This document shows, piece by piece, positions 51,574 to 61,706 of a stretch of 64,000 nucleotides of DNA. Location: assembly GCA_021372375.1 (NCBI GenBank), contig JAJFUN010000078.1:1-64000 (forward strand), read 5' to 3'. The translations under genes and the position numbers were made by a program. The notes beneath the pieces were generated by a model that was given only the letters and a program-made list of their open reading frames with translations, made no database searches and was not told where the DNA came from. Each line of letters opens with the position of its first letter. Position 1 is the stretch's first letter. This DNA is from Pelosinus sp. Lineage in GTDB: Bacteria; Bacillota; Negativicutes; Propionisporales; Propionisporaceae.

Positions 51574-52746
51574 ATGATGATATGCAAAAGAATGTTTGCA
51601 ATAACTTTAATGCTAGTGTTAGCTTTACCGCTTACCGGGTGCTGGAATCGTCGCGAGTTGAACACCCTTGGAATTATCGGCATGGTAGGCGTAGATACTG
51701 GTAATAATGGCCTTAAAACTACGTTTCAGATCATTAAGCCTGAGAAAACCAGTAAGGGTGGTGAAAAAGCCGGGATACCCGTCAAGTACATACAATCTAA
51801 TGGCAGGAGTGTTATAGAAACATTCCGAAACGCAACGGCGCAGTTTGACCGCAAACTGTTCGTATCCCACGCAAAAGAATTTTTGTTCAGCGAAGATGTT
51901 GCCAGAAATGGGCTGGCCGAGCAGCTTGATATGATTTTACGAGACCATGAACTAAGATTATCAATGCATTTAGTAATTATAAAAGACTCTTCTGCTGCCG
52001 ATGCTATGAACATTGCCAGTGGCATCAATACGATTCCTTCAAGCTATGTCGATGACTTACTTAAGCAATATAAATCCCATTCGAAAAGTGTGGATTCTAA
52101 AGTTATAGATTTCTTAAAGACATACCACGGCAAAGGAATAAACCCCGTCGTTACAGTACTAAAAAAAGTTAAGAAGGCTAAAATTGGAACAGGAGAAAGT
52201 GAAGAATACGAATTGAACCCTGAAGGAGCGGCCGTGTTTTTAAAAGATAGGCTGGTCGGATTTCTGGACGGCCCGGAAACAAGAGGTTACAACTGGGTAG
52301 TCGGCAAAGTAGCTAGTGGTATTGTTGTATCCCCTACGCCGAATAGTAACGGAACTACCTCTGTAGAAATATTAACAGCCGAGAGTAAAAATGAGGTAGA
52401 GATTACTGATAATAATATAAAGATCAAAGTAAAAATCAATATGACCGGCATGCTGGATGAAGAAACAAGTAAAATCGAACTAACAGAGCCGGCTGTAATA
52501 GACATGCTGGAACAAGTAAATTCACAGGTCATTAAACAGGAAGTGGAGCATACCTTGCTAAAAGTGCAGACAGAATATAAATCTGATATCTTTGGCTTTG
52601 GACAGCTTGTTCACCGCAAATACCCTCAGAAATGGAAAAACATGCAGGATCATTGGGATGAATTGTTCTCACAAGCAGCCATTGAAGTAGAAACTGAAAC
52701 AAAGATAACAAAAACAGGAAAATCATCATCTCCGGTGAAAGAATAA
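51574..52746 (+). CDS. gerKC: Spore germination lipoprotein, Ger(x)C family
   Basis: A 390-residue lipoprotein: signal with lipobox LPLTGCWNRRELN (acylated C23), the family opening LGIIGMVGVD and GIPVKYIQSNGRSV, and the central QFDRKLFVSHAKEFLFSEDV. It forms the C-subunit of the germinant receptor. Starts 6 bp after gerKA; GGCGGGGG is the ribosome site. The A-C-B order occurs in many clostridial and Negativicute ger operons. Confidence 0.93.
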   Translation: MMICKRMFAITLMLVLALPLTGCWNRRELNTLGIIGMVGVDTGNNGLKTTFQIIKPEKTSKGGEKAGIPVKYIQSNGRSVIETFRNATAQFDRKLFVSHAKEFLFSEDVARNGLAEQLDMILRDHELRLSMHLVIIKDSSAADAMNIASGINTIPSSYVDDLLKQYKSHSKSVDSKVIDFLKTYHGKGINPVVTVLKKVKKAKIGTGESEEYELNPEGAAVFLKDRLVGFLDGPETRGYNWVVGKVASGIVVSPTPNSNGTTSVEILTAESKNEVEITDNNIKIKVKINMTGMLDEETSKIELTEPAVIDMLEQVNSQVIKQEVEHTLLKVQTEYKSDIFGFGQLVHRKYPQKWKNMQDHWDELFSQAAIEVETETKITKTGKSSSPVKE

Positions 52747-52764
52747 AAAGGAGTCAACAACAAA

Positions 52765-53868
52765 TTGATGACAAATTCACAAAAAATATCTCCAAGACAA
52801 GCCATATTTTTACTGAGCCTTAGCCGCATATCGATAGTACTCTTATGGTTTCATTTCTCCAACCAGGATGTATGGATTACAGAAATTATCGCGCTGTTTT
52901 ACATTGCAATATTTTGTACGCCGTTATTATTTTTAAGTAAGCAGTTTGCTAATTTGACACCAATCGAGTATCTACCAATAATAACCGGTAAACTGGTTGG
53001 TAAGATACTGGGGGCTTTATATTTTGGTTTTTTTCTATTTGTTGCTACCATGGATTTATCGTTGTTTGATAACATCCTTAAGCCAATAAATTTCCCTGAA
53101 ACTCCAGATTATGCCATTGTATTACTTGCGCTAATTACTTGTGCTTATGGTGCAAATAAGGGCTTGGAATGCATTGCCCGGACGACAGAAATTTTTGTCC
53201 CGCAAATTTTAACCATTATTGTTCTTTATGCAACTCTTCAAATACCTGACATGGATTTCAAAGTATTTCTGCCAATACTAGCTGATTCCACTTTCTCGGA
53301 GATCAACTTCCAGTCCTTTAATATCGCTGCCGGAATACACGAAATTATAATCCTCGCTATGCTGGTTCCGTCCATTAATAAAAAAGAAACTCCAAATATG
53401 ATTTTTTTCTGGGCAATAATCCTTATTACCGTATTTTCCCTTATAATTATAGTTCCAACGCTAGCAGGATTAGGACTAGAACTCTCCCAAAAAACATTTG
53501 ACCCCTATTATCTCTTTATAAAACAAATTAACATCTATGATTTTATCACACGCATTGAATTTTTCATTGTTGGCGCATGGAATATTGGTATGTTTGTGAA
53601 AATTTCACTATTTTTATATTTGGCAACAATAAGTTTGGTACAAGTTTTGGGACTTAGAAAACGTAAAGTTCTTATTATCCCCCTGGCTATAGTACTATTC
53701 ATAACCGCTTTAAAAACAAACATTCTTAAGTCTGTGATAGTATTCCATATTATTGAATACTATGTACCTTATATCAACTTGATTTTTATGTTTGTTATTC
53801 CTGTAGTTGCGTTGGTTATGTTTTTTCTGAAAAAAACTATCAATGCGAAAAGCAACTGTAATAGTTAA
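52765..53868 (+). CDS. gerKB: Spore germination permease-like protein, GerKB/GerAB family
   Basis: A 367-residue integral membrane protein with about ten helices of the APC-superfamily type, the B-subunit that binds the germinant. ISPRQAIFLLSLSRISIVLL and the GIHEIIILAMLVPSINKK segment match the family. Starts with TTG (52765) or the adjoining ATG (52768) behind AAAAGGAG. Ends the ger operon. Confidence 0.93.
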   Translation: MMTNSQKISPRQAIFLLSLSRISIVLLWFHFSNQDVWITEIIALFYIAIFCTPLLFLSKQFANLTPIEYLPIITGKLVGKILGALYFGFFLFVATMDLSLFDNILKPINFPETPDYAIVLLALITCAYGANKGLECIARTTEIFVPQILTIIVLYATLQIPDMDFKVFLPILADSTFSEINFQSFNIAAGIHEIIILAMLVPSINKKETPNMIFFWAIILITVFSLIIIVPTLAGLGLELSQKTFDPYYLFIKQINIYDFITRIEFFIVGAWNIGMFVKISLFLYLATISLVQVLGLRKRKVLIIPLAIVLFITALKTNILKSVIVFHIIEYYVPYINLIFMFVIPVVALVMFFLKKTINAKSNCNS

Positions 53869-54166
53869 AAATTCACCGTTAAAAGTGCTAAACTTAGAAA
53901 GGTTATCGGCAATTTTTCAAAAATGAATATTATGCCCATAGGGCGGTAAGAAATTGTCATTTATAACCTTCCATACAAATGCATAAAAACCCTTCAAATT
54001 TCGTGTAAATATGCGACACTAATTAACAAAAAAATTCACCCGCGTTCTACAGCCCTTACGACCTCGCTGGCGTCATTCAGACATAATTAATTAAAACTTG
54101 CGGCGCCATCGCTAACGAATTCAGAAGGTAACCCGGTAAACTTGGTAAAAAAATATGGTTTATCTG
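53869..54166. other. Intergenic region without recognised gene
   Basis: Almost 300 bases between gerKB and the guaB promoter. It has stop codons in all frames, no clear hairpin terminator and no purine riboswitch core. A GC-richer block around 54038-54090 carries no recognisable motif. Confidence 0.6.
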
Positions 54167-54196
54167 TTGACAAGCTTGCTACAAAAGTAGTATTAT
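54167..54196 (+). promoter_or_regulatory. Promoter of the IMP dehydrogenase gene
   Basis: TTGACA (54167-54172), an 18-bp spacer and TATTAT (54191-54196), followed by a ~50-base leader with GAAGGGG before the ATG. Confidence 0.75.
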
Positions 54197-54250
54197 ACAA
54201 AACAATATCAATCCGTTGCAATTTAAAATTTTTAATAAAGAAGGGGTATC

Positions 54251-55753
54251 ATGGCATATTATTTTAGCGAACCGTCACATACTTTTGGTGAATATTTACT
54301 AGTTCCAGGCTATTCTTCCAAAGAATGTATACCAGCAAACGTAGATTTAAAAACTCCGCTGGTAAAATTCCAAAAGGGTGAACAATCGGCAATTACGATA
54401 AACATCCCGATGACCTCAGCAATCATGCAAGCAGTTTCTGACGACAACATGGCAATTGCGCTGGCCAAAGAAGGCGGCATTTCTTTTATCTATGGGTCTC
54501 AATCAATCGAAGCGGAAGCAGCGATGGTTGCCAAAGTAAAAAATTATAAGTCTGGCTTTGTGGCCAGCGACTCTAATATAAAACCAACAACAACATTGGC
54601 TGAAATTCTTGCATTAAAAGAACAAACCGGACATTCTACTATGGCTATTACAGATGATGGTACACCTACCGGTAAATTGGTGGGTATTGTAACAAGCCGT
54701 GACTATCGCGTCACCAGAATGAGTAAAAATACAAAAGTCGAAGAATTTATGACGCCGTTCAGTAAATTGATTTATGCTGATGCGGATACTACATTAAAAG
54801 AAGCAAACGACCTAATTTGGGAACATAAATTAAACATGTTGCCATTAGTAGATAAAGATCAACGTTTGAAATATATGGTATTTAGAAAAGACTATTCTGA
54901 TAATAAAACAAATGAAAACGAATTAATTGATGCTAAGAAGCGCTACATGGTAGGCGCCGGCATCAATACTCGTGACTATGCAGAACGCGTTCCAGCGTTA
55001 ATTGCGGCAGGTGCTGATGCGCTTTGTATTGATTCTTCGGAAGGTTTTTCTGAGTGGCAAAAGATCACTTTAGAATATATCCATAAAAATTTCGGCTCGC
55101 AAGTTAAAGTTGGCGCTGGCAATGTCGTCGACAAAGAAGGTTTTCTTTTCTTGGCAGAGGCCGGTGCTGATTTTATTAAAGTTGGTATTGGCGGCGGTTC
55201 TATCTGTATTACCCGTGAACAAAAAGGCATTGGACGCGGCCAGGCAACCGCTCTTATAGATGTTGTTGCGGCTCGCGATGAATATTTTGAACAAACGGGT
55301 ATATATATTCCTGTTTGCTCTGATGGCGGTATTGTTCATGATTATCATATGACATTAGCTCTGGCAATAGGGGCTGATTTTGTAATGCTTGGCCGATATT
55401 TCTCACGCTTTGATGAAAGTCCTACTGATAAGGTGAAAATTAACGGAAATTACTTAAAAGAGTATTGGGGCGAAGGTTCTAATCGTGCTAGAAATTGGCA
55501 GCGTTACGATATGGGCGGCGATAAAAAGTTATCTTTTGAAGAAGGGGTAGATTCTTATGTTCCCTATGCCGGCAGCCTAAAAGATAACGTCGCTATCACT
55601 TTGAGTAAAGTTCGCTCTACAATATGCAATTGCGGCGCTTTAAATCTTAAGGACTTTAAAGAAAAAGCAAAAATCACATTAGTCTCTTCAACAAGTATTG
55701 TCGAAGGCAGTTCACATGATGTTATTCTTAAAGATAAATTTTCTCATGAATAG
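54251..55753 (+). CDS. guaB: IMP dehydrogenase, Tritrichomonas-type
   Basis: NAD-dependent oxidation of IMP to XMP, the first step to GMP. The 500-residue protein has a (β/α)8 catalytic domain split by a CBS pair (about 100-220). The catalytic cysteine C319 lies in [20 protein letters not shown]261 in CIDSSEG, and the flap dyad R418-Y419 in [12 protein letters not shown]. These numbers are those of the Tritrichomonas foetus enzyme, and long stretches match it from memory. Monocistronic, with its own promoter and terminator. Confidence 0.95.
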   Translation: MAYYFSEPSHTFGEYLLVPGYSSKECIPANVDLKTPLVKFQKGEQSAITINIPMTSAIMQAVSDDNMAIALAKEGGISFIYGSQSIEAEAAMVAKVKNYKSGFVASDSNIKPTTTLAEILALKEQTGHSTMAITDDGTPTGKLVGIVTSRDYRVTRMSKNTKVEEFMTPFSKLIYADADTTLKEANDLIWEHKLNMLPLVDKDQRLKYMVFRKDYSDNKTNENELIDAKKRYMVGAGINTRDYAERVPALIAAGADALCIDSSEGFSEWQKITLEYIHKNFGSQVKVGAGNVVDKEGFLFLAEAGADFIKVGIGGGSICITREQKGIGRGQATALIDVVAARDEYFEQTGIYIPVCSDGGIVHDYHMTLALAIGADFVMLGRYFSRFDESPTDKVKINGNYLKEYWGEGSNRARNWQRYDMGGDKKLSFEEGVDSYVPYAGSLKDNVAITLSKVRSTICNCGALNLKDFKEKAKITLVSSTSIVEGSSHDVILKDKFSHE

Positions 55754-55797
55754 TATTACAACTTATTAAATTCAGGTCTCAGAAGCTAGACTAAAGC

Positions 55798-55846
55798 AAA
55801 CACTTCCATTCTGATGGTATAACCATAAGAATGGAAGTGTTTTTTG
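55798..55846. terminator. Terminator between guaB and the sugar operon
   Basis: AAACACTTCCATTC...GAATGGAAGTGTTTTTT, a 14-bp stem with T-runs toward guaB; A-rich on the other side, so it can serve the convergent deoC operon also. Confidence 0.9.
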
Positions 55847-55864
55847 CACGCCTATCAAAGGCCT

Positions 55865-56503
55865 CTATTTCAGCAAAATCACGCCATTGCCTGCGCCGAT
55901 ACGGTCAGCACCGGCTTCAGCCAGTTGACAGGCAAATTCATGTGTGCGAATACTGCCGCTAGCCTTAACCTTAGCCTGATTACCAACAGTTTGATGCATA
56001 AGTTTTACATCTTCCACGGTTGCTCCACCGGTGCTAAAACCAGTTGAGGTCTTAACAAAAGCGGCGCCAGCACGCACAGCTGCTTTACAGGCGGCAACCT
56101 TCTCCGCATCAGTGAGCAAACACGTTTCGATGATAACCTTGACAAGCGCCGGTTTAGCCGCCTCAACAACCGCACGAATATCTTCTGTCACCAAATCCAT
56201 ATTCCCGTCTTTGATTGCACCAACATTAATGACCATATCTATTTCTTGTGCTCCGGCCTTTACCGCAGCTCTAGCCTCAAAAGCCTTAGCTTCAGTCATC
56301 ATGGCCCCCAAGGGAAACCCAACAACACAGCACGTATTAATTCCGGTATCTTTCAGCTCCGCAGCAACTAGCGCCGCATGACAGCTATTGACACAAACTG
56401 AAGCAAATCCATAAGTACGAGCCTCAGCACAATAACGACGAATTGTTTCTGTAGTTGTTTCCGCTTTTAACATTGTATGATCAATTTTTTTCGCAATATC
56501 CAT
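55865..56503 (-). CDS. deoC: Deoxyribose-phosphate aldolase
   Basis: A 212-residue class I aldolase: the Schiff-base lysine lies in [17 protein letters not shown], with VIGFPLGA-like [15 protein letters not shown] and [11 protein letters not shown]. It splits 2-deoxyribose 5-phosphate to acetaldehyde and glyceraldehyde 3-phosphate. It is the last gene of the LacI-SIS-kinase-mutarotase-ABC operon, 4 bases after the permease, which suggests the imported sugar ends as a deoxy-pentose phosphate or a compound the enzyme tolerates. Confidence 0.93.
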   Translation of the reverse strand: MDIAKKIDHTMLKAETTTETIRRYCAEARTYGFASVCVNSCHAALVAAELKDTGINTCCVVGFPLGAMMTEAKAFEARAAVKAGAQEIDMVINVGAIKDGNMDLVTEDIRAVVEAAKPALVKVIIETCLLTDAEKVAACKAAVRAGAAFVKTSTGFSTGGATVEDVKLMHQTVGNQAKVKASGSIRTHEFACQLAEAGADRIGAGNGVILLK

Positions 56504-56507
56504 ACTA

Positions 56508-57515
56508 TCATCCCTTCATCGCTTGTCTTTTTTCACGTTCATTGACAACATAGTTGTAAATAAGGACAAAAATTAGTAATCCACCCCAAATAATTTGTCG
56601 ATAAAAATTGGATATATCTTCATACATATTGAGCCAGCTGCTAACCATTTGCACAATAATGGTCGCCACAATGACGCCACTGATATTGCCTTTTCCGCCA
56701 TATGGATCCACGCCGCCCAAAACTGCAATAAGAATAGCCTCCATCAAATAAGATGCACCATAATCCGCCTTAGCCGAGTTGAATCGTCCCAGCATAATAA
56801 TCCCTGCTGCAGCACTAAACACCGCACTTAGTACATAGTTAATAATAAACAGGCGAACATTATCGAACCCGGAAAAAGTAGAAGCTTTGGCACTTGTACC
56901 AAGCATGCGGAGCTTATACCCTAAAGTAGTCTTGCTCATAACAAAAGCAGCGATTGCCGCAAATACAACAAAAATAATAATCGGCACCGGTATGCCCATT
57001 ATACCGCTGTTGATGGTAGCCGAGAGCTGCTTGGGCAAGCCTCCGAGCGTACTGCCATTTGTCATGACAATCGCAAAGCCTGTAAAAAGAGCCTGCGTAC
57101 CAAGAGTTGCTAAAATTGGCGTAATCCCAATAACTCCAATCAAAAAGCCATTGAGGGCACCGCAAAGAATACTGACAATTATCGCCATTAAACAGGCCGC
57201 TGCAATCATCATAAATACTGTACTACTACCCATATCCGGCACGATAAGCAAAGACAAAAACTTGGCCATAAGCACGGCACAAAGATTAGCAATTGCTACA
57301 ACACTAAGATCGATCCCCGCCGTAAACAAGGTAAACGCCATAGCGATTGACAACAGGCCAAACTCAGGAAACTGTTTGCCCATAGACTGAAAGTTTGAAA
57401 CACTAATAAACATGGAGCCCTTAAGAACTGTACAAAGTACAAATACCATCAGGAAAACGACGAGGAGCCTGGTCAAATTTTTATCTCTATTTATCGCATT
57501 TTTAATTGTGTCCAT
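56508..57515 (-). CDS. Sugar ABC transporter permease (RbsC/AraH/LsrD family)
   Basis: A 335-residue inner-membrane protein with about eight to ten helices. The family motif [21 protein letters not shown] lies near residue 265 and [15 protein letters not shown] near residue 60. One of two permease subunits; 1 bp separates it from the other. Confidence 0.92.
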   Translation of the reverse strand: MDTIKNAINRDKNLTRLLVVFLMVFVLCTVLKGSMFISVSNFQSMGKQFPEFGLLSIAMAFTLFTAGIDLSVVAIANLCAVLMAKFLSLLIVPDMGSSTVFMMIAAACLMAIIVSILCGALNGFLIGVIGITPILATLGTQALFTGFAIVMTNGSTLGGLPKQLSATINSGIMGIPVPIIIFVVFAAIAAFVMSKTTLGYKLRMLGTSAKASTFSGFDNVRLFIINYVLSAVFSAAAGIIMLGRFNSAKADYGASYLMEAILIAVLGGVDPYGGKGNISGVIVATIIVQMVSSWLNMYEDISNFYRQIIWGGLLIFVLIYNYVVNEREKRQAMKG

Positions 57516-57516
57516 A

Positions 57517-58527
57517 TCATTTTCCCCCTTCGTTCATCTTGATGGCAAGCTTTCTTTCGTTTCGCTTGGTTTGCATGGCAGAAGCTGCCGTACCAATAAT
57601 AATAATTGCCCCCGTAAACACTTTTTGCCAAATTGTTGAAATGCCCAGTAAAATCAAACTATTATCTACAATAGTCAAAAGCGCCATGCCAAGCAGTGCA
57701 CCAAGCACACTGCCTTTGCCGCCGGTCATTCGCACCCCGCCTAGAACACAAGCAGCAATAACCGTCATTTCCATACCTTCTAAATTATTGGGGTGTACGG
57801 CAAGCAGCATCGTCGAACGGAGTACGCCAATGAGTCCTGCCATACAGCCAGAAAACGCATAAATGAAGAGCAAAATACCAAAAACATTGAAACCTGATCG
57901 CTGTGCCGCTTTCACATCACCGCCGATTGCATAAATACCGCGGCCAAGCATTGTTCTATTCAAAATAAACCATCCCAAAAAGACAAGCACTATCATCAGA
58001 ATAACAGCCACTGGCATATTAGAAGTTAATCCAGAAACTGGATTTGTCGCTGAGAATAATTTCATTTCACCAAGTTCCTTAAGCGGCTCACAAAGCGGAT
58101 ATTCCCGTGATTTGAACACCCCCTGCATAATACCAAAGCATATACTGCTTGTACCAAGGGTCACTATAAGCGCCGGGAATCTAAAACGCGCGATAATCAC
58201 ACCATTTAATAGGCCAACAGCCAAGCCGATTAACATAGCAACCAGAAAAAAGAACAGCGGGTTCGAAGCAACCTCTTCCAGCTCTGAACAAACGAAAAAC
58301 ATAGACAGCGAGGCAATGGCTGGAAAGGAAACGTCTACTCCGCCTGTAATAATGACAAACATTTCGCCGATACAAAACATCGCCGGCACCGAAAATGCCC
58401 GCACAACATCAACAAGATTATTGCCTGTAAAAAATTGTCCACTTTTCATTTGAATGGCCATACATAGGAGCAGGATGATCAAGGCTACATAAAATTCGGT
58501 TGACTTTACCGTTTTCTGCAAATTCAT
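57517..58527 (-). CDS. Sugar ABC transporter permease (RbsC/AraH/LsrC family)
   Basis: A 336-residue membrane protein paired with the preceding one; similar motifs FVIITGGVDVSFPAIASLSM and CVLGGVRMTGGKGSVLGALLG. The two permeases share about the same length and topology and form a heterodimer as in LsrCD-type importers. Located 20 bp after the ATPase gene. Confidence 0.92.
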   Translation of the reverse strand: MNLQKTVKSTEFYVALIILLLCMAIQMKSGQFFTGNNLVDVVRAFSVPAMFCIGEMFVIITGGVDVSFPAIASLSMFFVCSELEEVASNPLFFFLVAMLIGLAVGLLNGVIIARFRFPALIVTLGTSSICFGIMQGVFKSREYPLCEPLKELGEMKLFSATNPVSGLTSNMPVAVILMIVLVFLGWFILNRTMLGRGIYAIGGDVKAAQRSGFNVFGILLFIYAFSGCMAGLIGVLRSTMLLAVHPNNLEGMEMTVIAACVLGGVRMTGGKGSVLGALLGMALLTIVDNSLILLGISTIWQKVFTGAIIIIGTAASAMQTKRNERKLAIKMNEGGK

Positions 58528-58547
58528 ATATGAATCCTCCTATCCTT

Positions 58548-60032
58548 CTAATTTGCCAGCTCAGCAAGGCGGCTCTCATCTAGACCCTGGGTCGACAGAG
58601 TTTCAACCAGCCGGCCTGACTGCATGACCATAACACGATTACAGTTTGTGAGCACCTCCGGCAAGTCATCCGAGATAATAATCACCGTAAGTCCATGTTT
58701 TGCTAAGCGTTTTACCAACTCGTAAATATCAAATTTAGCACCGATATCTACACCAACCGTCGGTCCATTTAATATTAATACCTTAAGGTCAAGCGCCAGC
58801 CATTTGGCTAAAACACATTTTTGCTGATTGCCGCCCGACAATGTCCCCACAGGGTCTTCAATATTATGAAGAGCGATAGACAACTCTTTAGCCCAATGCT
58901 CTGTCATTTTCTCAATCTGAGTACGATCAATTTTACCTAAGCAGTTGGCATAATCATGCCATTTTTCTATGGAAATATTATCTACTATTGGCTGAGATAG
59001 GAAGAGTCCTTCCGTAACACGATCCGAAGGCAAATAGCCTATACCATTTTCAATGCCCTGCTTAATTGAACGGATTTCCACCTTTTTTCCTTCAATAAAA
59101 ATTTCGCCTGAATCTGCAGCATGATAACCAAATAAAGTCTCTGCTAATTCCGTACGGCCTGATCCTAACAGACCTGTTATACCAACAATTTCACCTTGCT
59201 TAAGACTAAAACTCACATCCTTAAAACCGTTTTTCAGCGAAAGATTCTTGACTTCAAGGACGTTTTGCGCATTTTCCCTTGTATATTCATAGTGCGAAGA
59301 AATTATTTCACGCCCCGTCATATAATAGGTAAACTTATTCTGGTCAAGCTCGCTCGTATTTCCCGATGCGACATTTTTCCCACTGCGAAAAATCGTAAAT
59401 CGTTCCGCAATCTCGAACACCTCATCGAGTTTATGTGAAACAAACAGCACCGCTATGCCTTGCGCCTGTAACTGCTTAATGATTTTAAACAAGGATTTAA
59501 CTTCGCGCTTGGTTATAGCTGTCGTCGGCTCATCCATAATGATGAGCTTGGCGTCATTGAGCAATGCCCGACTAATGGCAATCATTTGCCGCATACCAAC
59601 CGTAAGATTTTCCACGGTCTCATCTAAATCAATTTTAAAACCGATTTTAGCTACCGCTGCTTCGGCAATCTTACGCATACGCGCTTTACTCACAAACTTT
59701 CTACTTGCTGCGACTTCCATATTGATTGCAAGATTTTCCATAACTGTAAGGTTTGGGAATAAAGATAAGTCCTGGTAAATAACCTGTATACCATTTGCGA
59801 TGGCTTGTTTTGGGTTCATTTTTTCATATTTGGTGCCATCGATTTCAATTGTCCCGGAATCCAGTGTATAGAAGCCTGAAATAATATTGATAATTGTCGA
59901 TTTACCACAGCCATTTTCACCTGCCAGGCAATGAATTTCTCCCTTTTTAATCTCAAGGTTTACGCCATCAAGTGCCTTAACTCCACCAAAATATTTCTTA
60001 ATATTTTCTGCTTTTATAATATAATCTGACAC
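58548..60032 (-). CDS. Sugar ABC transporter ATP-binding protein (RbsA/MglA/LsrA family)
   Basis: A 494-residue double ABC protein. The first half has GENGCGKSTIINIISG (Walker A) and LTVGMRQMIAISRAL, the second GLLGSGRTELAETLFG (degenerate Walker A) and LSGGNQQKCVLAKWLAL. Two-domain fusion is the rule for this sugar family. The GTG at 60032 is the start because GGGGGGAGAAG precedes it; the longer frame to 60113 has no ribosome site. Fourth gene after the kinase. Confidence 0.93.
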   Translation of the reverse strand: MSDYIIKAENIKKYFGGVKALDGVNLEIKKGEIHCLAGENGCGKSTIINIISGFYTLDSGTIEIDGTKYEKMNPKQAIANGIQVIYQDLSLFPNLTVMENLAINMEVAASRKFVSKARMRKIAEAAVAKIGFKIDLDETVENLTVGMRQMIAISRALLNDAKLIIMDEPTTAITKREVKSLFKIIKQLQAQGIAVLFVSHKLDEVFEIAERFTIFRSGKNVASGNTSELDQNKFTYYMTGREIISSHYEYTRENAQNVLEVKNLSLKNGFKDVSFSLKQGEIVGITGLLGSGRTELAETLFGYHAADSGEIFIEGKKVEIRSIKQGIENGIGYLPSDRVTEGLFLSQPIVDNISIEKWHDYANCLGKIDRTQIEKMTEHWAKELSIALHNIEDPVGTLSGGNQQKCVLAKWLALDLKVLILNGPTVGVDIGAKFDIYELVKRLAKHGLTVIIISDDLPEVLTNCNRVMVMQSGRLVETLSTQGLDESRLAELAN

Positions 60033-60138
60033 TTCTTCTCCCCCCCTTGCTTCTACACAATACTTATTAGCTATGGCGGCACTAGTTATCGGCAAAAGTG
60101 ATGCGGCACTCACTGCCGCATCCCCTTTGCCTAATCCT

Positions 60139-61221
60139 TTAGAAATTGTAGTTATCTACGTTATCCTTATTAATAGCAATCCAGCCTGCTCCCATAAACA
60201 GTGTTGGATTATCCTTGCTCTGGAGAAGCTTGCTATAGGACTTCAAGCCAAGATCGGCGCCATCTGTAATCTTTTTACCCTCGAGAATTTGACGAGCCAT
60301 TACGCACATTGCATAGCCAGCTTCTGCCGGATCCCACAACGTAATATACGAAAGTGATCCATCTTTAATAAGCGAGCGGCATTCATTTGGCATACCAGTA
60401 CCAACAACGAAAGCTTTTCCTTTAAGACCAAGTTCATTAATAGCACGAGCAATGCCCGGTGTATCCATGGAAGAAGTACCTACAAAACCCTTAACTTCTG
60501 AATGTGACTTCATGACTTCCTTCGCAACCTGATATGCTTTTTCTGAATTATTTTCCGATTCTACACGTTTTGGATTATCAAGCAGCTGCAGCCCCGAATA
60601 TTTAGCCTGCTGCTCCGCAACAGCACCATTTGCCCATTCATTCTGAGATGCGTTCGTAAGATGGGCAACCATGGTTGTATAAACGCCTTTACCGCCCATG
60701 GATTCTTGCAGCTTATCCATAATGAAAGCACCATACCCAGCATTATTGAAAGCCTCTAGATCATAATCTACATTTTTGCAACTTGAGCCCTCATGTGTGA
60801 TAACAATGATGCCCTTATCGCGTGCTTCTTTCAGTACAGGATCACAAGCCGCCGGATCAACCGGTACAACACAAAGGGCATTGATTCCCTGATTGATAAC
60901 ATCCTGAATAACCTGTACCTGCTGTGCGGCATCCGTTGAAGCAGGACCTTTTTGGTAAGCATTGATGCCAGTATCACCGGCATACTGTTTAACACCTTGC
61001 TCCATGCGGGCAAACCAGCCATTTGACGAGTCCTTTACAACAACTGCGATTTTCCAATCCTTCTTTTCGCCTTTTGTTGCTACATCCGTTGTTTCAACAA
61101 CTTTTTTTACAGATGTCTTGGCGGAATCAGGTTTTTGACTTTTAGAATCACCGCCGCAGCCAGCTAAACCAACACAGAAAATTAATCCTAGTGCAACTGC
61201 TAAATACTTTTTCTTATTCAT
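60139..61221 (-). CDS. Sugar-binding lipoprotein (RbsB/LsrB/RhaS type)
   Basis: A 360-residue substrate-binding protein with a lipoprotein signal (LGLIFCVGLAGCGGD), two lobes and the family-4 periplasmic fold. Ligand-site clues: KDSSNGWFARMEQGVKQYA, VVPVDPAACDPVLKEARDKG, THEGSS and LWDPAEAGYAM; several of these recall LsrB (AI-2) and RhaS (rhamnose) rather than RbsB. The actual ligand is not known. Directly before the ATPase gene. Confidence 0.9.
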   Translation of the reverse strand: MNKKKYLAVALGLIFCVGLAGCGGDSKSQKPDSAKTSVKKVVETTDVATKGEKKDWKIAVVVKDSSNGWFARMEQGVKQYAGDTGINAYQKGPASTDAAQQVQVIQDVINQGINALCVVPVDPAACDPVLKEARDKGIIVITHEGSSCKNVDYDLEAFNNAGYGAFIMDKLQESMGGKGVYTTMVAHLTNASQNEWANGAVAEQQAKYSGLQLLDNPKRVESENNSEKAYQVAKEVMKSHSEVKGFVGTSSMDTPGIARAINELGLKGKAFVVGTGMPNECRSLIKDGSLSYITLWDPAEAGYAMCVMARQILEGKKITDGADLGLKSYSKLLQSKDNPTLFMGAGWIAINKDNVDNYNF

Positions 61222-61238
61222 AAAATTCCCTCCTCAAT

Positions 61239-61685
61239 TTACATGACGCCTTTTTGTAATATAATACAGCCATACGGCTGCCGTTCTCCCGTAGATACAG
61301 TAACAAACGCCGTTTTTCCCTTTTCATAAAAATCAAATCTATCAATAAATCCTATGCACTCTTCTCCTTTAGGCTCATTGCGCTTAACGGCAGCACTGAA
61401 GTCTTCCCAAACCTTAGGCTTTTCCATCTTACCCTTTAAATGATCCATAATGTCCATAATCATCACAGGGTGCTCTACGTAATCGACATCAAGCGGCATG
61501 AGCTGAAGTACTGCATCAACCATCTCTGCTGCGCCAATACCGTCAGCATTAATTGTAATGCCGTTTTTCGCCATAGATACCGCCGGATAAAAATCATCAG
61601 CGATTACAATAAGATCACCATGCCCCATATCGGCCAATGCTTTTAATAAATCTGGATTAATACATTTAGGAATTCCTTTTAGCAT
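61239..61685 (-). CDS. fucU: RbsD/FucU family sugar mutarotase
   Basis: A 148-residue protein: LLKALADMGHGDLIVIADDFYP at the start with the conserved histidine, MVDAVLQLMPLDVDYVEHPV, and the C-terminal RQPYGCIILQKGV. It converts anomers of the incoming sugar. It resembles FucU more than RbsD by its N-terminal MLKGIPKCINPDLL, so a hexose, 6-deoxyhexose or unusual pentose is as possible as ribose. Confidence 0.88.
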   Translation of the reverse strand: MLKGIPKCINPDLLKALADMGHGDLIVIADDFYPAVSMAKNGITINADGIGAAEMVDAVLQLMPLDVDYVEHPVMIMDIMDHLKGKMEKPKVWEDFSAAVKRNEPKGEECIGFIDRFDFYEKGKTAFVTVSTGERQPYGCIILQKGVM

Positions 61686-61706
61686 ATCCCTTCCTCCAAT
61701 CTACTT

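Noticed and set aside
53869-54250. Purine riboswitch before the IMP dehydrogenase gene
   Set aside because: The three-way junction sequences (TATA...CTACC...) are missing; only a promoter is supported.
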